64,000 nt of DNA from Wenzhouxiangella marina (GTDB taxonomy: Bacteria; Pseudomonadota; Gammaproteobacteria; Xanthomonadales; Wenzhouxiangellaceae). This document shows positions 26,780 through 37,086 of the stretch, piece after piece. The translations under genes were made by a program, and so were the position numbers. The notes beneath the pieces were generated by a model that saw only the letters and a program-made list of their open reading frames with translations, did not search any database and was not told the DNA's origin. The stretch lies in NCBI RefSeq assembly GCF_001187785.1, contig NZ_CP012154.1, positions 2,660,501 through 2,724,500 of the forward strand, given 5' to 3'. The first letter of the stretch is position 1; every line of letters begins with the position of its first letter.

Positions 26780-27388
26780 ATGGACTGGCGGATCGAATCA
26801 CTCACGGACGAGGCCGTTCAGCCCTGGCTGGATCAGGTGGCCGGGCAGCGCATTCGGGTCTTTCGCGAATGGCCCTACCTGTATGACGGTGATCTGGCCT
26901 ACGAGCGCGATTACCTGGCCCACTTCGCGGCCGCCGAAGGTCACGTGCTGGTGCTCGCACGGCACGGCGACGAGGTCATCGGTTGCGCGACCGCCATGGC
27001 CATGCGCGGCGCCGATCCGGCGTTCCAGCAGCCCTTCGTGCAGGCTGGCTTCGACCTCGATGAGATCATGTATTTCGGTGAGTCCGTGCTGCACCCCGAC
27101 TGGCGAGGCCAGGGCATCGGGCATCGCTTCTTCGACGAGCGCGAGGCCCAGGCCCGCCGTCTCGGCAAGCGCTGGGCGACGTTCTGCGCCGTTCAAAGGC
27201 CGTCCTCGCACCCGCTCCGACCGGCCGACTATCGGCCGCTCGATGCCTTCTGGGAGAAGCGTGGCTACCGTCGCCAGGACGCCTTGCGCGTCGACTATCC
27301 ATGGAAGGATCTCGGCCAGTCAGCCGAAACCCAGAAAACCATGGTCTTCTGGACCCGCGAACTGCCCGTGGCGAACACGGGCCGTTGA
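26780..27388 (+). CDS. GNAT-family N-acetyltransferase
   Basis: 202 residues, starting directly after the stop of the phosphatase gene. A GNAT core is visible: strand 4 and the acetyl-CoA loop in YFGESVLHPDWRGQGIGHRFFDER (V-x-P-x-x-RGQGIG, about 96-114), with VLARHGDEVIGCATAM before it and KRWATFCAV after it. Substrate is unknown. Direct coupling to the polysaccharide genes suggests a sugar or envelope target, but a general amine substrate is equally possible. Confidence 0.82.
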   Translation: MDWRIESLTDEAVQPWLDQVAGQRIRVFREWPYLYDGDLAYERDYLAHFAAAEGHVLVLARHGDEVIGCATAMAMRGADPAFQQPFVQAGFDLDEIMYFGESVLHPDWRGQGIGHRFFDEREAQARRLGKRWATFCAVQRPSSHPLRPADYRPLDAFWEKRGYRRQDALRVDYPWKDLGQSAETQKTMVFWTRELPVANTGR

Positions 27389-27403
27389 GCCGGGCGAGCT
27401 CGG

Positions 27404-29230
27404 TCAGTTCGAGGGCCTCGAGTCGCCCATCAGTTCGGCAATGACCGCGACCGGAGCCGATCCGTAGCTCAGGAACTGATTGTGGAAGGCCTCCAGATCG
27501 AAGCCCTCGCCCAGCGCCGCCCGCTGGCGCTCGCGGAAGTCGTAGATTTCCGCATAACCCGAGAAGTACGAGGTCAGCTGCACCTGCGACAGGGTCACAC
27601 GACGCCACTTCTGGGTGGCCTCGGAGACCTCCTGGAAGGCGTCCTCCTGAAGCATCCGCAAGGCCTCGTCGCGGCCCATGCCTTCGACGTGCACGGCGTA
27701 GTCGAGAATGGCGTTGTGAATCACTCGTAGCGCCCACTTGCCGTACATCAACCACATCTCGGGCTCCTGATCGCCCCAGCCGGCCTCGAGCATCATCCGC
27801 TCGGCATAGACGGCCCAGCCTTCGACCATGGCACCGTTGCCGAACAGGCTCTTGACCAGGCTGGGCGAGCGATTGGCGTGCAGCAGCTGCGTGTAGTGCC
27901 CCGGGATCGCTTCGTGGATGTTGAGGATCTGCAGGATCCAGTGGTTGTATTCACGCAGATAACTGGCCGCCAGCTCCTCGCCGTAGGTTTCCAGTGGCGT
28001 GACGTTGTAGTAGGTCTCGGCTCCAGGATTGAAGGGACCCGGGGCGCTGACCGAGGCGATCGCACCGCCGCCCCGCATGTATTCCGGCGTTTCCCGAACC
28101 ACCAGCGGCTTGTCGGGGTCCTGTTCGAGCAGGTGATGCTCTCGGACGAAGTCGGCCAGCGCGGGAATCTGCCGGCGAATTTCGGGGATGAACTCGTCGA
28201 CCGTGACATGCCGGTCGGACAGGTGATCGATGAGGCGAGCGATGCGATCGCGCGGCTGCTCGGGCAGCTCGACATCGGGGAAATAGTTCGGCCAAAGACC
28301 GACCGCGATCTCGTCCATGTCGGCCAGCACCCGCTCCTTCTCCGCCAGCGCCCGCTGGTAGAGCTGCGCGGCCGTGAAATCCGCCTGGATGTCGAAGGCG
28401 AACTTGGGCTCGTAGAGCTCCGCACCGATCCGGAAGGAGCGCGCCTCACCGCTGGCCTCGAGCTCGGCCTGCAGGCCTTCGAGGTGGGCGATCCAGCCCT
28501 CGATCGCGGCACGGGCCTCGCCCAGCTCGGCCAGGAAGCGGTCGCGAGCCTCATCGTCGAAGCCAGCTTCCTCGAGTTTGGCTTCGAGGGGCTCGCCGAG
28601 GCTGGCCAGGCCCCCTCGGTTCTGCTGGATCGCCAGCTCCGTGTGTTCCAGGGTCGGGCGCTCGAGGTTGGCCCGGGCCGCCGCATAGTAGTCGGGCACT
28701 CGACTCAATCGGGCCTCGATGAGGGCCAGGCGCTCGTCCAGCGGGGCAAAATCGGTGTTGAGCAGCACGTTGATGACGCCGGCCACGTTGTACTGGGACG
28801 GCATCCAGGCCCAGCCACGAAACTCTTCCTGGTACCAGCGAAGCGCACGCAGACGATTTTCCAGCAGCGCCAGGTCCGTGCGCTCGGCAGGATCCAGGCG
28901 CTCCGGCTCGTACTCACCCAGTTCCGCCAGCGCCTGATCGATGAGGGCGAGCGTGGCCGCGCGCTGCTCGGCATTCGGGATCGTCACCCGCCCTGCGCCC
29001 TCGTAGCGCCCCTGGTAGACCGCCCATTCGGGGCTATGCTCGATCATGCGCTCGATCAGGGCGTTGGCCACCTGGGCAAAAGGCGCCTGGACTTCATCGG
29101 GCATGGACGGCTCCGGCGCCGGCGTCGTGCGCGGTGCCGGCTCGGTGGATTCGCCACAAGCGACCAGCAGCGCCAGCAAAAGGGTCAGGACGGATACGGT
29201 TCGAAACACGGGGGCAGCCTCATCGGACAT
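27404..29230 (-). CDS. DUF885 lipoprotein, putative zinc peptidase
   Basis: 608-residue lipoprotein with lipobox LVAC (Cys25) followed by a Pro/Glu-rich linker. It belongs to the DUF885 family of putative metallo-carboxypeptidases, with the zinc motif HEAIPGHYTQ (HExxxxH) in the C-terminal half and the downstream acidic MVEGWAVYAERMM helix. The N-terminal half is helical and charged. The gene is convergent with the GNAT gene and divergent from the hemolysin III gene. Confidence 0.87.
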   Translation of the reverse strand: MSDEAAPVFRTVSVLTLLLALLVACGESTEPAPRTTPAPEPSMPDEVQAPFAQVANALIERMIEHSPEWAVYQGRYEGAGRVTIPNAEQRAATLALIDQALAELGEYEPERLDPAERTDLALLENRLRALRWYQEEFRGWAWMPSQYNVAGVINVLLNTDFAPLDERLALIEARLSRVPDYYAAARANLERPTLEHTELAIQQNRGGLASLGEPLEAKLEEAGFDDEARDRFLAELGEARAAIEGWIAHLEGLQAELEASGEARSFRIGAELYEPKFAFDIQADFTAAQLYQRALAEKERVLADMDEIAVGLWPNYFPDVELPEQPRDRIARLIDHLSDRHVTVDEFIPEIRRQIPALADFVREHHLLEQDPDKPLVVRETPEYMRGGGAIASVSAPGPFNPGAETYYNVTPLETYGEELAASYLREYNHWILQILNIHEAIPGHYTQLLHANRSPSLVKSLFGNGAMVEGWAVYAERMMLEAGWGDQEPEMWLMYGKWALRVIHNAILDYAVHVEGMGRDEALRMLQEDAFQEVSEATQKWRRVTLSQVQLTSYFSGYAEIYDFRERQRAALGEGFDLEAFHNQFLSYGSAPVAVIAELMGDSRPSN

Positions 29231-29299
29231 TGAAACAGGTCCGTCATGCTACCCCAATTCCACGCCGTTCCCTCCCCCGTTCAGCATTCGCTTGGTGCT

Positions 29300-29956
29300 A
29301 TGATCCGCACCATGTCCGGGATGAAGCTGCATCGCGAAGAGATCGCCAATGCCCTGACCCATGGGATCGGCGTGATTCTGTCCATTGGCGGCGGGGCCGT
29401 GTTGATCACCCTCGCCAGCGTCTACGCAGGTGCCCGCGAAATCGTCAGCGCGGCGGTCTTCTCGGCCGCGCTGGTGCTGCTCTACACCGCCTCCACCCTC
29501 TATCACGCCGTCCGGCACCCGCGCCTGAAATCACACCTGAAGGTGCTCGATCACTGCGCGATCTTCCTGATGATCGCCGCCACCTACACCCCCTTTACCG
29601 TGGCCGCCATCCGCGGCGGCTGGGGCTGGTCCCTGTTTGGCGTCGTCTGGGGCCTGGCGGTGTTCGGCATCGTCTTCAAGGTCTTCTTCACCGGGCGCTT
29701 CAAGGCCCTGTCGACGGCCACCTACATCGGCATGGGCTGGCTCATCGTGGTTGCCTTCGCGCCACTGAGTCAGGCACTGACCCCGACCGCCCTGACCCTG
29801 CTGATCCTGGGCGGCGTGTTCTTCACCGCCGGCACGATCTTCTACCATTTCGAACGCATCCCCTACAGCCACGCCATCTGGCATCTGTTCGTGCTCGCGG
29901 GCAGTATCTGCCATTTCGGCGCCGTGACCGCACAGCTGCTCAGCAACGCCGGCTGA
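29300..29956 (+). CDS. Hemolysin III / YqfA family membrane protein
   Basis: Seven-transmembrane protein of the hemolysin III / PAQR-like family. Conserved features: EEIANALTHGIG at the N-terminus, YTASTLYHAVRH, LKVLDHCAIFLMIAATYTP, and the C-terminal SHAIWHLFVLAGSICHFGAV, which place the histidines and acidic residue of the presumed metal site. About 218 residues from ATG 29300, which has GGTG upstream; ATGs at 29312 and 29321 are alternatives, and a TATGAT sequence overlaps 29299-29304. The family name reflects history, not a proven haemolysin role. Confidence 0.88.
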   Translation: MIRTMSGMKLHREEIANALTHGIGVILSIGGGAVLITLASVYAGAREIVSAAVFSAALVLLYTASTLYHAVRHPRLKSHLKVLDHCAIFLMIAATYTPFTVAAIRGGWGWSLFGVVWGLAVFGIVFKVFFTGRFKALSTATYIGMGWLIVVAFAPLSQALTPTALTLLILGGVFFTAGTIFYHFERIPYSHAIWHLFVLAGSICHFGAVTAQLLSNAG

Positions 29957-30011
29957 ACCTCGCCGCCCGGCGACGGTCCATCGAAAGACCCGAACGAAAC
30001 GGAACTGCTCC

Positions 30012-30533
30012 ATGCTGCGATCGCTCACCACGCTCTGCCTCGTCCTGCTGCTTGGCGCCTGCGCCTCCACGCCCGATGACTCCAGCCTGATCCGCGAGTC
30101 TCGCGCGGCCATGGAGCGCTTCCTCGACCGCGATCCGGGCCTCCAGCAATGGGTGGATCATGCGCATGCCTACGTGATCTTTCCGGACATTGCCAAGGGC
30201 GGATTCTGGGTCGGCGGAGGCTTCGGACGGGGGATCGTCTTCCAGGGCGGCGCACCGATCGGGCGTGCATCCGTGTCCCAGGCCACGATCGGGCCACAGA
30301 TCGGCGCCCAGGCCTATGCTCAGGTCATCTTCTTCGAGGACGCCGCGGCTCTGGCGACCTTCCAGCGCGAGAACTTCGAGTTCTCGGCCCAGGCGACGGC
30401 CGTTGCCGCCACCGCCGGTGCCGCGGCCACGACCAGCTACGAGCGCGGCGTGGCGGCCTTCATCCTGGTCCGAGGGGGCCTGATGGCGGAAGTCACGGTC
30501 GGCGGTCAGAAATTCCGTTACCAGTCGCTGTAG
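30012..30533 (+). CDS. SYLF/YSC84-domain lipoprotein
   Basis: 173 residues with a lipobox LGAC (Cys17). The remainder is a SYLF (YSC84) domain: YVIFPDIAKGGFWVGGGFGRG, the GPQIGAQAYAQVIFF strand region and the terminal FRYQSL. SYLF domains bind phosphoinositides in eukaryotes; in bacteria they occur in periplasmic lipoproteins of unknown role. It follows the hemolysin III gene by 55 bases and converges with the ABC exporter gene. Confidence 0.87.
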   Translation: MLRSLTTLCLVLLLGACASTPDDSSLIRESRAAMERFLDRDPGLQQWVDHAHAYVIFPDIAKGGFWVGGGFGRGIVFQGGAPIGRASVSQATIGPQIGAQAYAQVIFFEDAAALATFQRENFEFSAQATAVAATAGAAATTSYERGVAAFILVRGGLMAEVTVGGQKFRYQSL

Positions 30534-30541
30534 GCGGGGCG

Positions 30542-32308
30542 CTACTCGAGAAACTGAAGTCGCGCCAGGCGCGCGTAGAGCTCGCTGTTCTCGATCAGCT
30601 CCTGGTGGCGGCCCTGGGCCACCACACGCCCCGCTTCCAGCACGACGATGCGGTCAGCACGCCGCACCGTCGCCAGGCGGTGGGCGATGATCAGTACCGT
30701 TCGATCCCGGCTGATCTCATCCAGAGCATCCTGCACCAGGCGCTCGCTTTCGGCGTCCAGGCTCGCGGTGGCCTCGTCGAGTAACAGCAGGGGCGGATCC
30801 TTGGCCAGAGCCCGGGCGATGGCCAGTCGCTGGCGCTGTCCGCCGGACAGACTCAGTCCCTTCTCACCAAGGAAACTATTGTAGGCCTCGGGCAGCGCGG
30901 AAAGGAACTCATGCGCCGCCGCGGCCCGCGCCGCCCGCTCGATGAGTTCCGGATCCGGTGCATCGAGCCCGTAGCCGATGTTCTCCGCAGCGGTTCCCGA
31001 GAACAACACGACACCCTGCGGCACGAGGCCCATGGCCGAGCGCAGTTCGTGCAGATCGAGATCGCGCAGATCGACCCCATTGAGACGGATCCGACCCTGA
31101 TCCGGATCGTGGAAACGCAGCAGCAGCTGGAACAGCGTGGACTTGCCGGCGCCCGAAGGACCGACCACGGCAATCGTTTCGCCCGGCTCGATCTCGAGAT
31201 CCAGACCGGACAGCACCGGCTCCGAGGGCCGATCCGGATAGGCAAAACTCACGCCCTCGATGCTCAGACCGAGAGGCGGCTCGGGCATCGGCCGGGGCTC
31301 CGCCGGGCTTTCGATTCGCGGGCGCAGCTGGAGCAGTTCCGACAAGCGTTCCATGGCACCGGCCGCCCGCTGGATCTGTCCCCATATCTCGGACAGACCT
31401 GCCGTCGAGCCGGCCGTGATGGCGGCATAGAGGACGAACTGCCCGAGCTGACCGGGGGACATCTGGCCGCTCAACACGGCGCGCGCTCCCAGCCAGAGCA
31501 CAAAGGTCATGGAACAGAAGGTCAGCAGGATCACCACCACGATCAGCACCGTGCTGGCCGCGATTCTGCGCTGATTGGCGCCCAGGGCCTGTTCGACGAT
31601 ATCTCGAAAACGCGCCGCTTCGTGCGATTCACGCGCGAAGGCCTGGACCGTCTGGATGGCGTTGATCGCCTCGTCACCGCGGGCGCTGATGTCGGCAATA
31701 CGATCCTGCGCCCGACTCGACAGTCGCCGGACCCAGCGCCCCAGCACCAGCACGGGCACCACGATCAGGATGATCAACAGGGCGATCACACCGGCCAGGG
31801 ACGGCGCGGTGAACACCAGGGCCAGCGCGCTGGCGACCAGCATCAGCAGGTTTCGTAGCCCGAAGGACACGGTCGAACCCACGAGCGTTTCGATCAGGGT
31901 CGTGTCGGTATTGATGCGCGACAGGACCTCGCCGGTGCGAGTCCGCGCGAAAAAGGCGGGGTCCATGACCAGCACGCGCTCGAAAACAGCCGAGCGGATA
32001 TCCGCCACGACTCGCTGTCCCAGCCAGCTGACCCAGTAGAAACGCAGGCCACCGCCGACCGCCATCACGGCGGCGGCCCCAGCGAGCAGCCAGAACCAGC
32101 GATTGATTCTCGTCAGATCCTCGGCCACGAAGCCTCGATCGATGACCTGGCCCACGGCCGCCGGGATGGCCAGGGCGCCCGCTGCCGAGATCAGCAGGAA
32201 GACCAGGGCCAGCAGGATCTGCAAGCGGTAGCGGATCAGAAAGGGCCGCAGCGCGGACAATGAAGCCACCTGCTTGCTGGCGGGGCGTTGATTGGCTGAA
32301 TTTTCCAT
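30542..32308 (-). CDS. ABC exporter half-transporter, MsbA/lipid-exporter type
   Basis: 588-residue fusion of a six-helix transmembrane domain (about 20-310) and an ATPase domain. The ATPase has Walker A VVGPSGAGKST, Q-loop at LVPQGVVLF, signature LSLSGGQRQR, Walker B PLLLLDEATASLD and switch LIIAHRLATV. It is type IV, like MsbA and the LmrA group, and would work as a homodimer. Substrate is unknown. It lies seven bases after rarD and probably belongs to the asmA-rarD-ABC unit. Confidence 0.93.
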   Translation of the reverse strand: MENSANQRPASKQVASLSALRPFLIRYRLQILLALVFLLISAAGALAIPAAVGQVIDRGFVAEDLTRINRWFWLLAGAAAVMAVGGGLRFYWVSWLGQRVVADIRSAVFERVLVMDPAFFARTRTGEVLSRINTDTTLIETLVGSTVSFGLRNLLMLVASALALVFTAPSLAGVIALLIILIVVPVLVLGRWVRRLSSRAQDRIADISARGDEAINAIQTVQAFARESHEAARFRDIVEQALGANQRRIAASTVLIVVVILLTFCSMTFVLWLGARAVLSGQMSPGQLGQFVLYAAITAGSTAGLSEIWGQIQRAAGAMERLSELLQLRPRIESPAEPRPMPEPPLGLSIEGVSFAYPDRPSEPVLSGLDLEIEPGETIAVVGPSGAGKSTLFQLLLRFHDPDQGRIRLNGVDLRDLDLHELRSAMGLVPQGVVLFSGTAAENIGYGLDAPDPELIERAARAAAAHEFLSALPEAYNSFLGEKGLSLSGGQRQRLAIARALAKDPPLLLLDEATASLDAESERLVQDALDEISRDRTVLIIAHRLATVRRADRIVVLEAGRVVAQGRHQELIENSELYARLARLQFLE

Positions 32309-32315
32309 GAGCCTT

Positions 32316-33215
32316 CTACAGGGGCATACGGGCGCGGCGACGCCGATGGAGGCTGGACAGGGTGTAGAGAATCAGTGCGATCCAGATGCAACCGAAAGTG
32401 ACCGCGTGGTCGGAGGTGAACGGTTCGGCGTACACGAAGACGGCCAGGATGAAGGTCATGCTCGGCGCCAGATACTGCAGCAGGCCCATGGTGCTCAATG
32501 GCAAGCGGCGCACACCGGCAGCGAACAGCAGCAGGGGAATCACGGTGACCAGGCCTGTCCCGGCGAGCAAAGCCGCCGTGCCAGGCTCGCTGGGATCGAA
32601 AACCATCCGTCCCTCCGAGGACAGCAGCAAGATCCAGCCCAGGGCCAGCGGTGCCGCGATCAGGGTCTCCCAGAACAAGCCCACCATCGGGCCGACCTCG
32701 ATGAGCTTGCGCAGCACCGAATACATGGCAAAGGAAAAGGCCAGACCCAGCGCCATCCAGGGCACGACGCCGACCTGCCATGCCATGTAGCCCGTGCCCG
32801 CCGCCGCAATGAGCACCGCCAGGGTCTGCAGCCCCGTCAGGCGCTCGCGGAAAATGATCATGCCCAGAACGACATTGACCAGTGGATTGATGAAATAGCC
32901 AAGGCTCGTCGACAGAACGCGGCCGCTATTGACCGCATAAACGAAAATCAACCAGTTGATCAGGATCAGCGCGCTCGACAGGGCCAGTGTCAACAGCACC
33001 CGGCGCGAAACGCGCAGCCGTGAAAACAATTTGCCTCGATGTCGGAACACAAGCACCAGACCGAGGAAGACCACGGACCAGAGCACCCGGTGAGCAATGA
33101 TCTCATCCGCCCCGACCCCGCCGAGAAACTTGAAATAGATCGGAGCCAGTCCCCAGAAGGCGAAGGCACTCAGCGCGGCCAGCAGGCCGATATAGGTTTC
33201 TCGCTCGGCGTTCAC
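32316..33215 (-). CDS. rarD: RarD-type EamA/DMT-superfamily permease
   Basis: About 299 residues with ten hydrophobic spans, starting with the family N-terminus ERETYIGLLAALSAFAFWGLAPIYFK split here as YIGLLAAL and WGLAPIYFK. RarD belongs to the drug/metabolite transporter superfamily; the substrate is not settled. The start is a GTG at 33215 that overlaps the AsmA stop codon (GTGA); the longer open frame upstream is inside the AsmA gene and has atypical composition. It lies seven bases before the exporter gene. Confidence 0.9.
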   Translation of the reverse strand: MNAERETYIGLLAALSAFAFWGLAPIYFKFLGGVGADEIIAHRVLWSVVFLGLVLVFRHRGKLFSRLRVSRRVLLTLALSSALILINWLIFVYAVNSGRVLSTSLGYFINPLVNVVLGMIIFRERLTGLQTLAVLIAAAGTGYMAWQVGVVPWMALGLAFSFAMYSVLRKLIEVGPMVGLFWETLIAAPLALGWILLLSSEGRMVFDPSEPGTAALLAGTGLVTVIPLLLFAAGVRRLPLSTMGLLQYLAPSMTFILAVFVYAEPFTSDHAVTFGCIWIALILYTLSSLHRRRRARMPL

Positions 33216-34804
33216 TGCCCCGGTGCCTCGCTCGGCAACGGCCACTGCAGCTCCGGATCGAGCAGACTCCCCGACAACCCGATCGGGGTGACGGCTTCGG
33301 CACCGATCAGATCCAGACGGCCACTCAGACTGCGATCGGGCAATGCGATCTCGAGTCCCCCCTGAACCACCAGGTCCTCTCGAACCATCTGGAATTCCTG
33401 CAGCCGGACGCGATCCTGCAGCAGCTCGACTCGAGCGCTGAAGAAGTCGAATCCGGGTCCGGGCGTGGGCACGAGACCGCGCGGAAGCAGATGCTCCAGT
33501 GGCGCCCATTCGCCCGCCCAGAGCTCGATGGCCCCCTCCCCCTCGGTCTGCAGGATTCCCGCGTCGCGCTGGGTGCTCAAGGACATGGACAGGGCACCGG
33601 ATCCACCGGGCAACCAGTCGAGTGGTACCGCGCGCGCCAGTTCATCGAGACGGTCGGCATCCACCCGAAATCCGAGACGACTCGCCACGTCACCGTCACT
33701 CAAGTCGAAGACGCCGAGCGCGGTCAGCTGACCTCCGGGGACGGCTGCGCTGAGCTCATCGACCCGAAGCTGCTGGTCCCGGCCCTGAGCCTGAAGGGCA
33801 AGATCCCGCATCACCAGCCCGAGCTGTGCCACCTGGTCCGCCCTCACCTCGAGATCGAAATCCATCCCCCGCGCGGCCTCGATCACCTTCGAAGCCTCAC
33901 GATGTCCGTCCTCGCCCGCCAGCAATGCCGGAATTCGGGCAACGTCGAGATCGACGAATGCCGAGGACAGTCGAGCGTTGACGTAAGGTCGATCGAAGGC
34001 CGTGTACTGAATCGAGGCATCGAATGCATGTTCGTTGATCCTGAGCAAACCACCTTCCAGGCTGACGCTCAGAGGCGGGCCGGGACGAACATCGAGTTCT
34101 CCGACCATGTTGATCAGGAAATGTCCATTCTCCAGGCTCCCCTCCAGATGCATGTCCTGCAGGCGGAAGCGCCCCCCGTCCAGCGGCCGGAGAAGGCCGA
34201 CCACCTCGAGCTCATCGAACAGCGGAGGCTGCCCCACATTGCCCCGGAACTGGAATTGCATCGGCTCCCCGGGTGCGAAGCCCTCGAGAGCGACGTGCTC
34301 GATTTCAAGCGAATCCGCCCGTTCACCGAGGTCGTCGCTCAGGCGGATCAGGACATCGTCTGCTTCGATCGGGCCACTGAGCCAGCCCATACGAGTCTCG
34401 GAACCCGAATCCCCGGTCAACAGCCCCGTCAGGGTGCTGCTGCCGTCGCTGGATGCGTGCAGATTGATGGCGGCACCCTTAAGGCGCACTTCTCTGGCAT
34501 CCATTTCACCCCGAAGCAGAGGCAACAGGCGAACCTGCATCTCCATCAACTCGGCCTCCAGCAAGGCCGGCCCCGACCGTTCCCGCGGCCCGGACAGTTC
34601 GACCTGCTCGGCTTCAAGACGAAGCCCGGGAAAGAGACGAAGTCTGAGGTCTCCCCGAATCTCGATACGGCGCCCCGTGTCCCCCTCGATATGCTGGGCC
34701 ACCAGGCGCTTGAGTCGGGCTTCGTCGAGAAGGATCGCACCGGTCCCATACAGTCCCAGCAGGATGATCAGAAGGGCAGCAGAAATCGCGATCCGATTAC
34801 GCAT
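33212..34804 (-). CDS. AsmA-family protein
   Basis: 530 residues with one N-terminal membrane anchor (ISAALLIILLGLYGTGAI, about 7-24) and a long beta-rich periplasmic part. The AsmA start is visible (LKRLVAQHIEGDTGRRIEI then LRLRLFPGLRLEAEQVELSG), as is the C-terminal repeat near LSGRLDLIG. AsmA-like proteins are now thought to bridge phospholipid transport to the outer membrane. It is the first gene of the three-gene minus-strand unit. Confidence 0.9.
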   Translation of the reverse strand: MRNRIAISAALLIILLGLYGTGAILLDEARLKRLVAQHIEGDTGRRIEIRGDLRLRLFPGLRLEAEQVELSGPRERSGPALLEAELMEMQVRLLPLLRGEMDAREVRLKGAAINLHASSDGSSTLTGLLTGDSGSETRMGWLSGPIEADDVLIRLSDDLGERADSLEIEHVALEGFAPGEPMQFQFRGNVGQPPLFDELEVVGLLRPLDGGRFRLQDMHLEGSLENGHFLINMVGELDVRPGPPLSVSLEGGLLRINEHAFDASIQYTAFDRPYVNARLSSAFVDLDVARIPALLAGEDGHREASKVIEAARGMDFDLEVRADQVAQLGLVMRDLALQAQGRDQQLRVDELSAAVPGGQLTALGVFDLSDGDVASRLGFRVDADRLDELARAVPLDWLPGGSGALSMSLSTQRDAGILQTEGEGAIELWAGEWAPLEHLLPRGLVPTPGPGFDFFSARVELLQDRVRLQEFQMVREDLVVQGGLEIALPDRSLSGRLDLIGAEAVTPIGLSGSLLDPELQWPLPSEAPGQ

Positions 34805-34910
34805 CGGCTAGTTCGTCCTTGCAGATGACCCGTTCATTCTACGTGCACTGCCGCCAACAACCGGTCCTTTCTGTCCTGCGATCCAATCGGACAGGCGAGG
34901 CCTGAGTGAA

Positions 34911-34941
34911 AAGAAAAAGCCCGGCACGATGGCCGGGCTTT
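34911..34941 (-). terminator. Intrinsic terminator after rplQ
   Basis: On the minus strand AAAGCCCGGC and GCCGGGCTTT form a 10-bp GC-rich stem around a six-base loop, followed directly by TTTCTTTTC. It lies 30 bases downstream of the rplQ stop and marks the end of the ribosomal-protein block. Confidence 0.92.
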
Positions 34942-34970
34942 CCTGAACCTCCGGTTGAAGCTCCCGGAAA

Positions 34971-35357
34971 TCAATCGGCGCTGTCGGCGCCCGGTGCATC
35001 CGGACGATCCACCAGCTCGACGTAGGCCATCGGCGCGTTGTCCCCAGCACGGTAGCCGCACTTGAGAATACGCAGGTACCCACCCGGACGTTGGGCGTAG
35101 CGCGGTGCGATTTCGCTGAACAGTTTGCCCACGGCATCCTTGTCGCGAAGGCGGCTGAAGGCCAGACGACGCTTGGCTACGGTATCTTCCTTGGCCAGGG
35201 TGATCAGCGGCTCTGCGACCCGACGCAGTTCCTTGGCCTTGGGCAGCGTGGTCTTGATCAGCTCGTGCTGAATCAGGCTCGCCGTCATGTTGCGGAACAT
35301 CGCACGACGGTGCGACGAATTGCGGTTGAGCTTACGCCCGGCTTTGCGATGACGCAT
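34971..35357 (-). CDS. rplQ: 50S ribosomal protein L17
   Basis: 128 residues. The N-terminus [20 protein letters not shown] is the universal L17 start, followed by [19 protein letters not shown]; the C-terminal acidic tail ([11 protein letters not shown]) is typical of gammaproteobacteria. It is the last gene of the alpha operon, 11 bases after rpoA. Confidence 0.98.
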   Translation of the reverse strand: MRHRKAGRKLNRNSSHRRAMFRNMTASLIQHELIKTTLPKAKELRRVAEPLITLAKEDTVAKRRLAFSRLRDKDAVGKLFSEIAPRYAQRPGGYLRILKCGYRAGDNAPMAYVELVDRPDAPGADSAD

Positions 35358-35368
35358 GGTGTTTCTCC

Positions 35369-36373
35369 TTAACGCTCGGTACGGGCCAGGCTTGCCGGCG
35401 GCCAGTTTTCCAGCCGGGTGCCCAGGGTCAGGTCATGAGAGGCCAGAACCGTCTTGATTTCGGTCAGTGATTTCTTGCCAAGATTCGGGGTCTTGAGCAG
35501 CTCGGTTTCGGTCCGCTGGACCAGGTCACCCACGTACTGGATGTGCTCGGCCTTGAGACAGTTAGCGGAACGCACGGTCAGTTCCAGGTCATCGATCGGG
35601 CGCATCAGCACCGGATCGAAGGTTTCGGTCGCGGTTTCGGTCTGGTCCTTCTCGCGTGCCACGAAATCGACGAACACCGACATCTGGTCGACGAGGATTC
35701 CCGCAGCCAGCTTGACCGCGTCCTCGCAGCTCATGGTGCCGTTGGTGTCGATATCCAGCACCAGCTTGTCCAGGTCCGTCCGCTGTGCCACACGGGCGCT
35801 TTCGACGCTGTAGGCCACGCGATGAACCGGACAGTAGGACGCATCCAGCTGCAGACGCCCGATGGTGCGCGTCTCTTCCTCGTTGAACTTGTGAACCGTT
35901 GCCGGCTGGTAACCCACACCACGAGTCACCTTCAGCTGCATGTGCAGTTTGGTGTTCTTGGTCAGGTTGCAGATGACGTGCTCCGGATTCACGATCTCGA
36001 CGTCGTGGTCGAGCTGGATATCACCCGCCGTGACCGGGCCGGCCTTGTCCTTGGACAGGGTCAGCACGGCCTCGTCGCGCGAGTGCATGCGAACGGCCAC
36101 GTCCTTGAGGTTCAGCAGCAGCTCGACGATATCTTCCTGCAGACCGTCGACGGCCGTGTACTCGTGCAGCACACCGTCGATTTCGACTTCGGTGATCGCA
36201 CTGCCCGGAATCGAGGACAGGAGGACACGGCGCAGGGCATTGCCCAGCGTGTGCCCGAAACCGCGCTCCAGCGGCTCCAGCGTGATGCGAGCACGGCGCG
36301 GCGTGATTTCGTCGACCAATAGGCCTTTCGGCTTGAGCATATTGCCGATGAGTTCGCTGATCTGGCCTGACAT
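35369..36373 (-). CDS. rpoA: RNA polymerase alpha subunit
   Basis: 334 residues. The N-terminal dimerisation domain shows [20 protein letters not shown] and SSIPG, and the C-terminal domain carries the UP-element and activator-contact region ([20 protein letters not shown], then [13 protein letters not shown]). The ATG at 36373 is preceded by AGAGG seven bases away; upstream frame to 36430 is rejected. It lies between rpsD and rplQ as usual. Confidence 0.98.
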   Translation of the reverse strand: MSGQISELIGNMLKPKGLLVDEITPRRARITLEPLERGFGHTLGNALRRVLLSSIPGSAITEVEIDGVLHEYTAVDGLQEDIVELLLNLKDVAVRMHSRDEAVLTLSKDKAGPVTAGDIQLDHDVEIVNPEHVICNLTKNTKLHMQLKVTRGVGYQPATVHKFNEEETRTIGRLQLDASYCPVHRVAYSVESARVAQRTDLDKLVLDIDTNGTMSCEDAVKLAAGILVDQMSVFVDFVAREKDQTETATETFDPVLMRPIDDLELTVRSANCLKAEHIQYVGDLVQRTETELLKTPNLGKKSLTEIKTVLASHDLTLGTRLENWPPASLARTER

Positions 36374-36433
36374 GAAATACCTCTGAAAATATTGCGCTTG
36401 ATTCAAGAAGCCGGCAACTGCCGGCTTCAAGGA

Positions 36434-37060
36434 TTACTTCGAGTAGAGCTCGACAATCAGGTTTTCGTTGATGTCAGGCGGCAGGTCATCGCGATCCGGC
36501 GACGCCTTGTATACCCCTTCCATCTTGTCGAAGTCCACATCGACCCAGGCCGGAATCGTGTCCAGCTCGCGCGAAACATTGATGGCTTCCTGGATACGCA
36601 GCTGCTTCTTCGCCTTCTCGCGAATGGAGATCTTGTCGTCCGGACGAATCTGAGCCGACGGAATGTTCAGCACCTTGCCGTTGACCTCGATCGAACGATG
36701 ACTGACCAGCTGACGCGCCTGAGCGCGAGTGACGGCAAAGCCCATGCGGTAGACCACGTTGTCCAGGCGGTTCTCCAGCAGCTTGAGCAGGTTCTCGCCG
36801 GTCGCGCCTTTCTGACGGGCGGCTTCCTTGTAGTAGTTGCGGAACTGCTTCTCCAGCACGCCGTACATGCGGCGCACTTTCTGTTTCTCACGCAGCTGCA
36901 GCGCATAGTCCGACAGGCGCTGGCGGCGGCTGTCTCCATGCTGCCCAGGCGGCTGGTTCAGCTTGCACTTGGAATCCAGGCCACGCGCCGGGCTCTTCAG
37001 ATTCAGATCCATGCCCTCGCGGCGAGCGAGTTTGCAGGTCGGTCCGGTATATCTAGCCAT
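36434..37060 (-). CDS. rpsD: 30S ribosomal protein S4
   Basis: 208 residues. The start [16 protein letters not shown] and the S4 RNA-binding domain ([20 protein letters not shown], then [13 protein letters not shown]) are diagnostic. No zinc cysteine cluster of the alternative S4 type is present. S4 is the translational regulator of the alpha operon in E. coli. Confidence 0.98.
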   Translation of the reverse strand: MARYTGPTCKLARREGMDLNLKSPARGLDSKCKLNQPPGQHGDSRRQRLSDYALQLREKQKVRRMYGVLEKQFRNYYKEAARQKGATGENLLKLLENRLDNVVYRMGFAVTRAQARQLVSHRSIEVNGKVLNIPSAQIRPDDKISIREKAKKQLRIQEAINVSRELDTIPAWVDVDFDKMEGVYKASPDRDDLPPDINENLIVELYSK

Positions 37061-37086
37061 AATCTCTTCTCAATCCACTGAGGTCG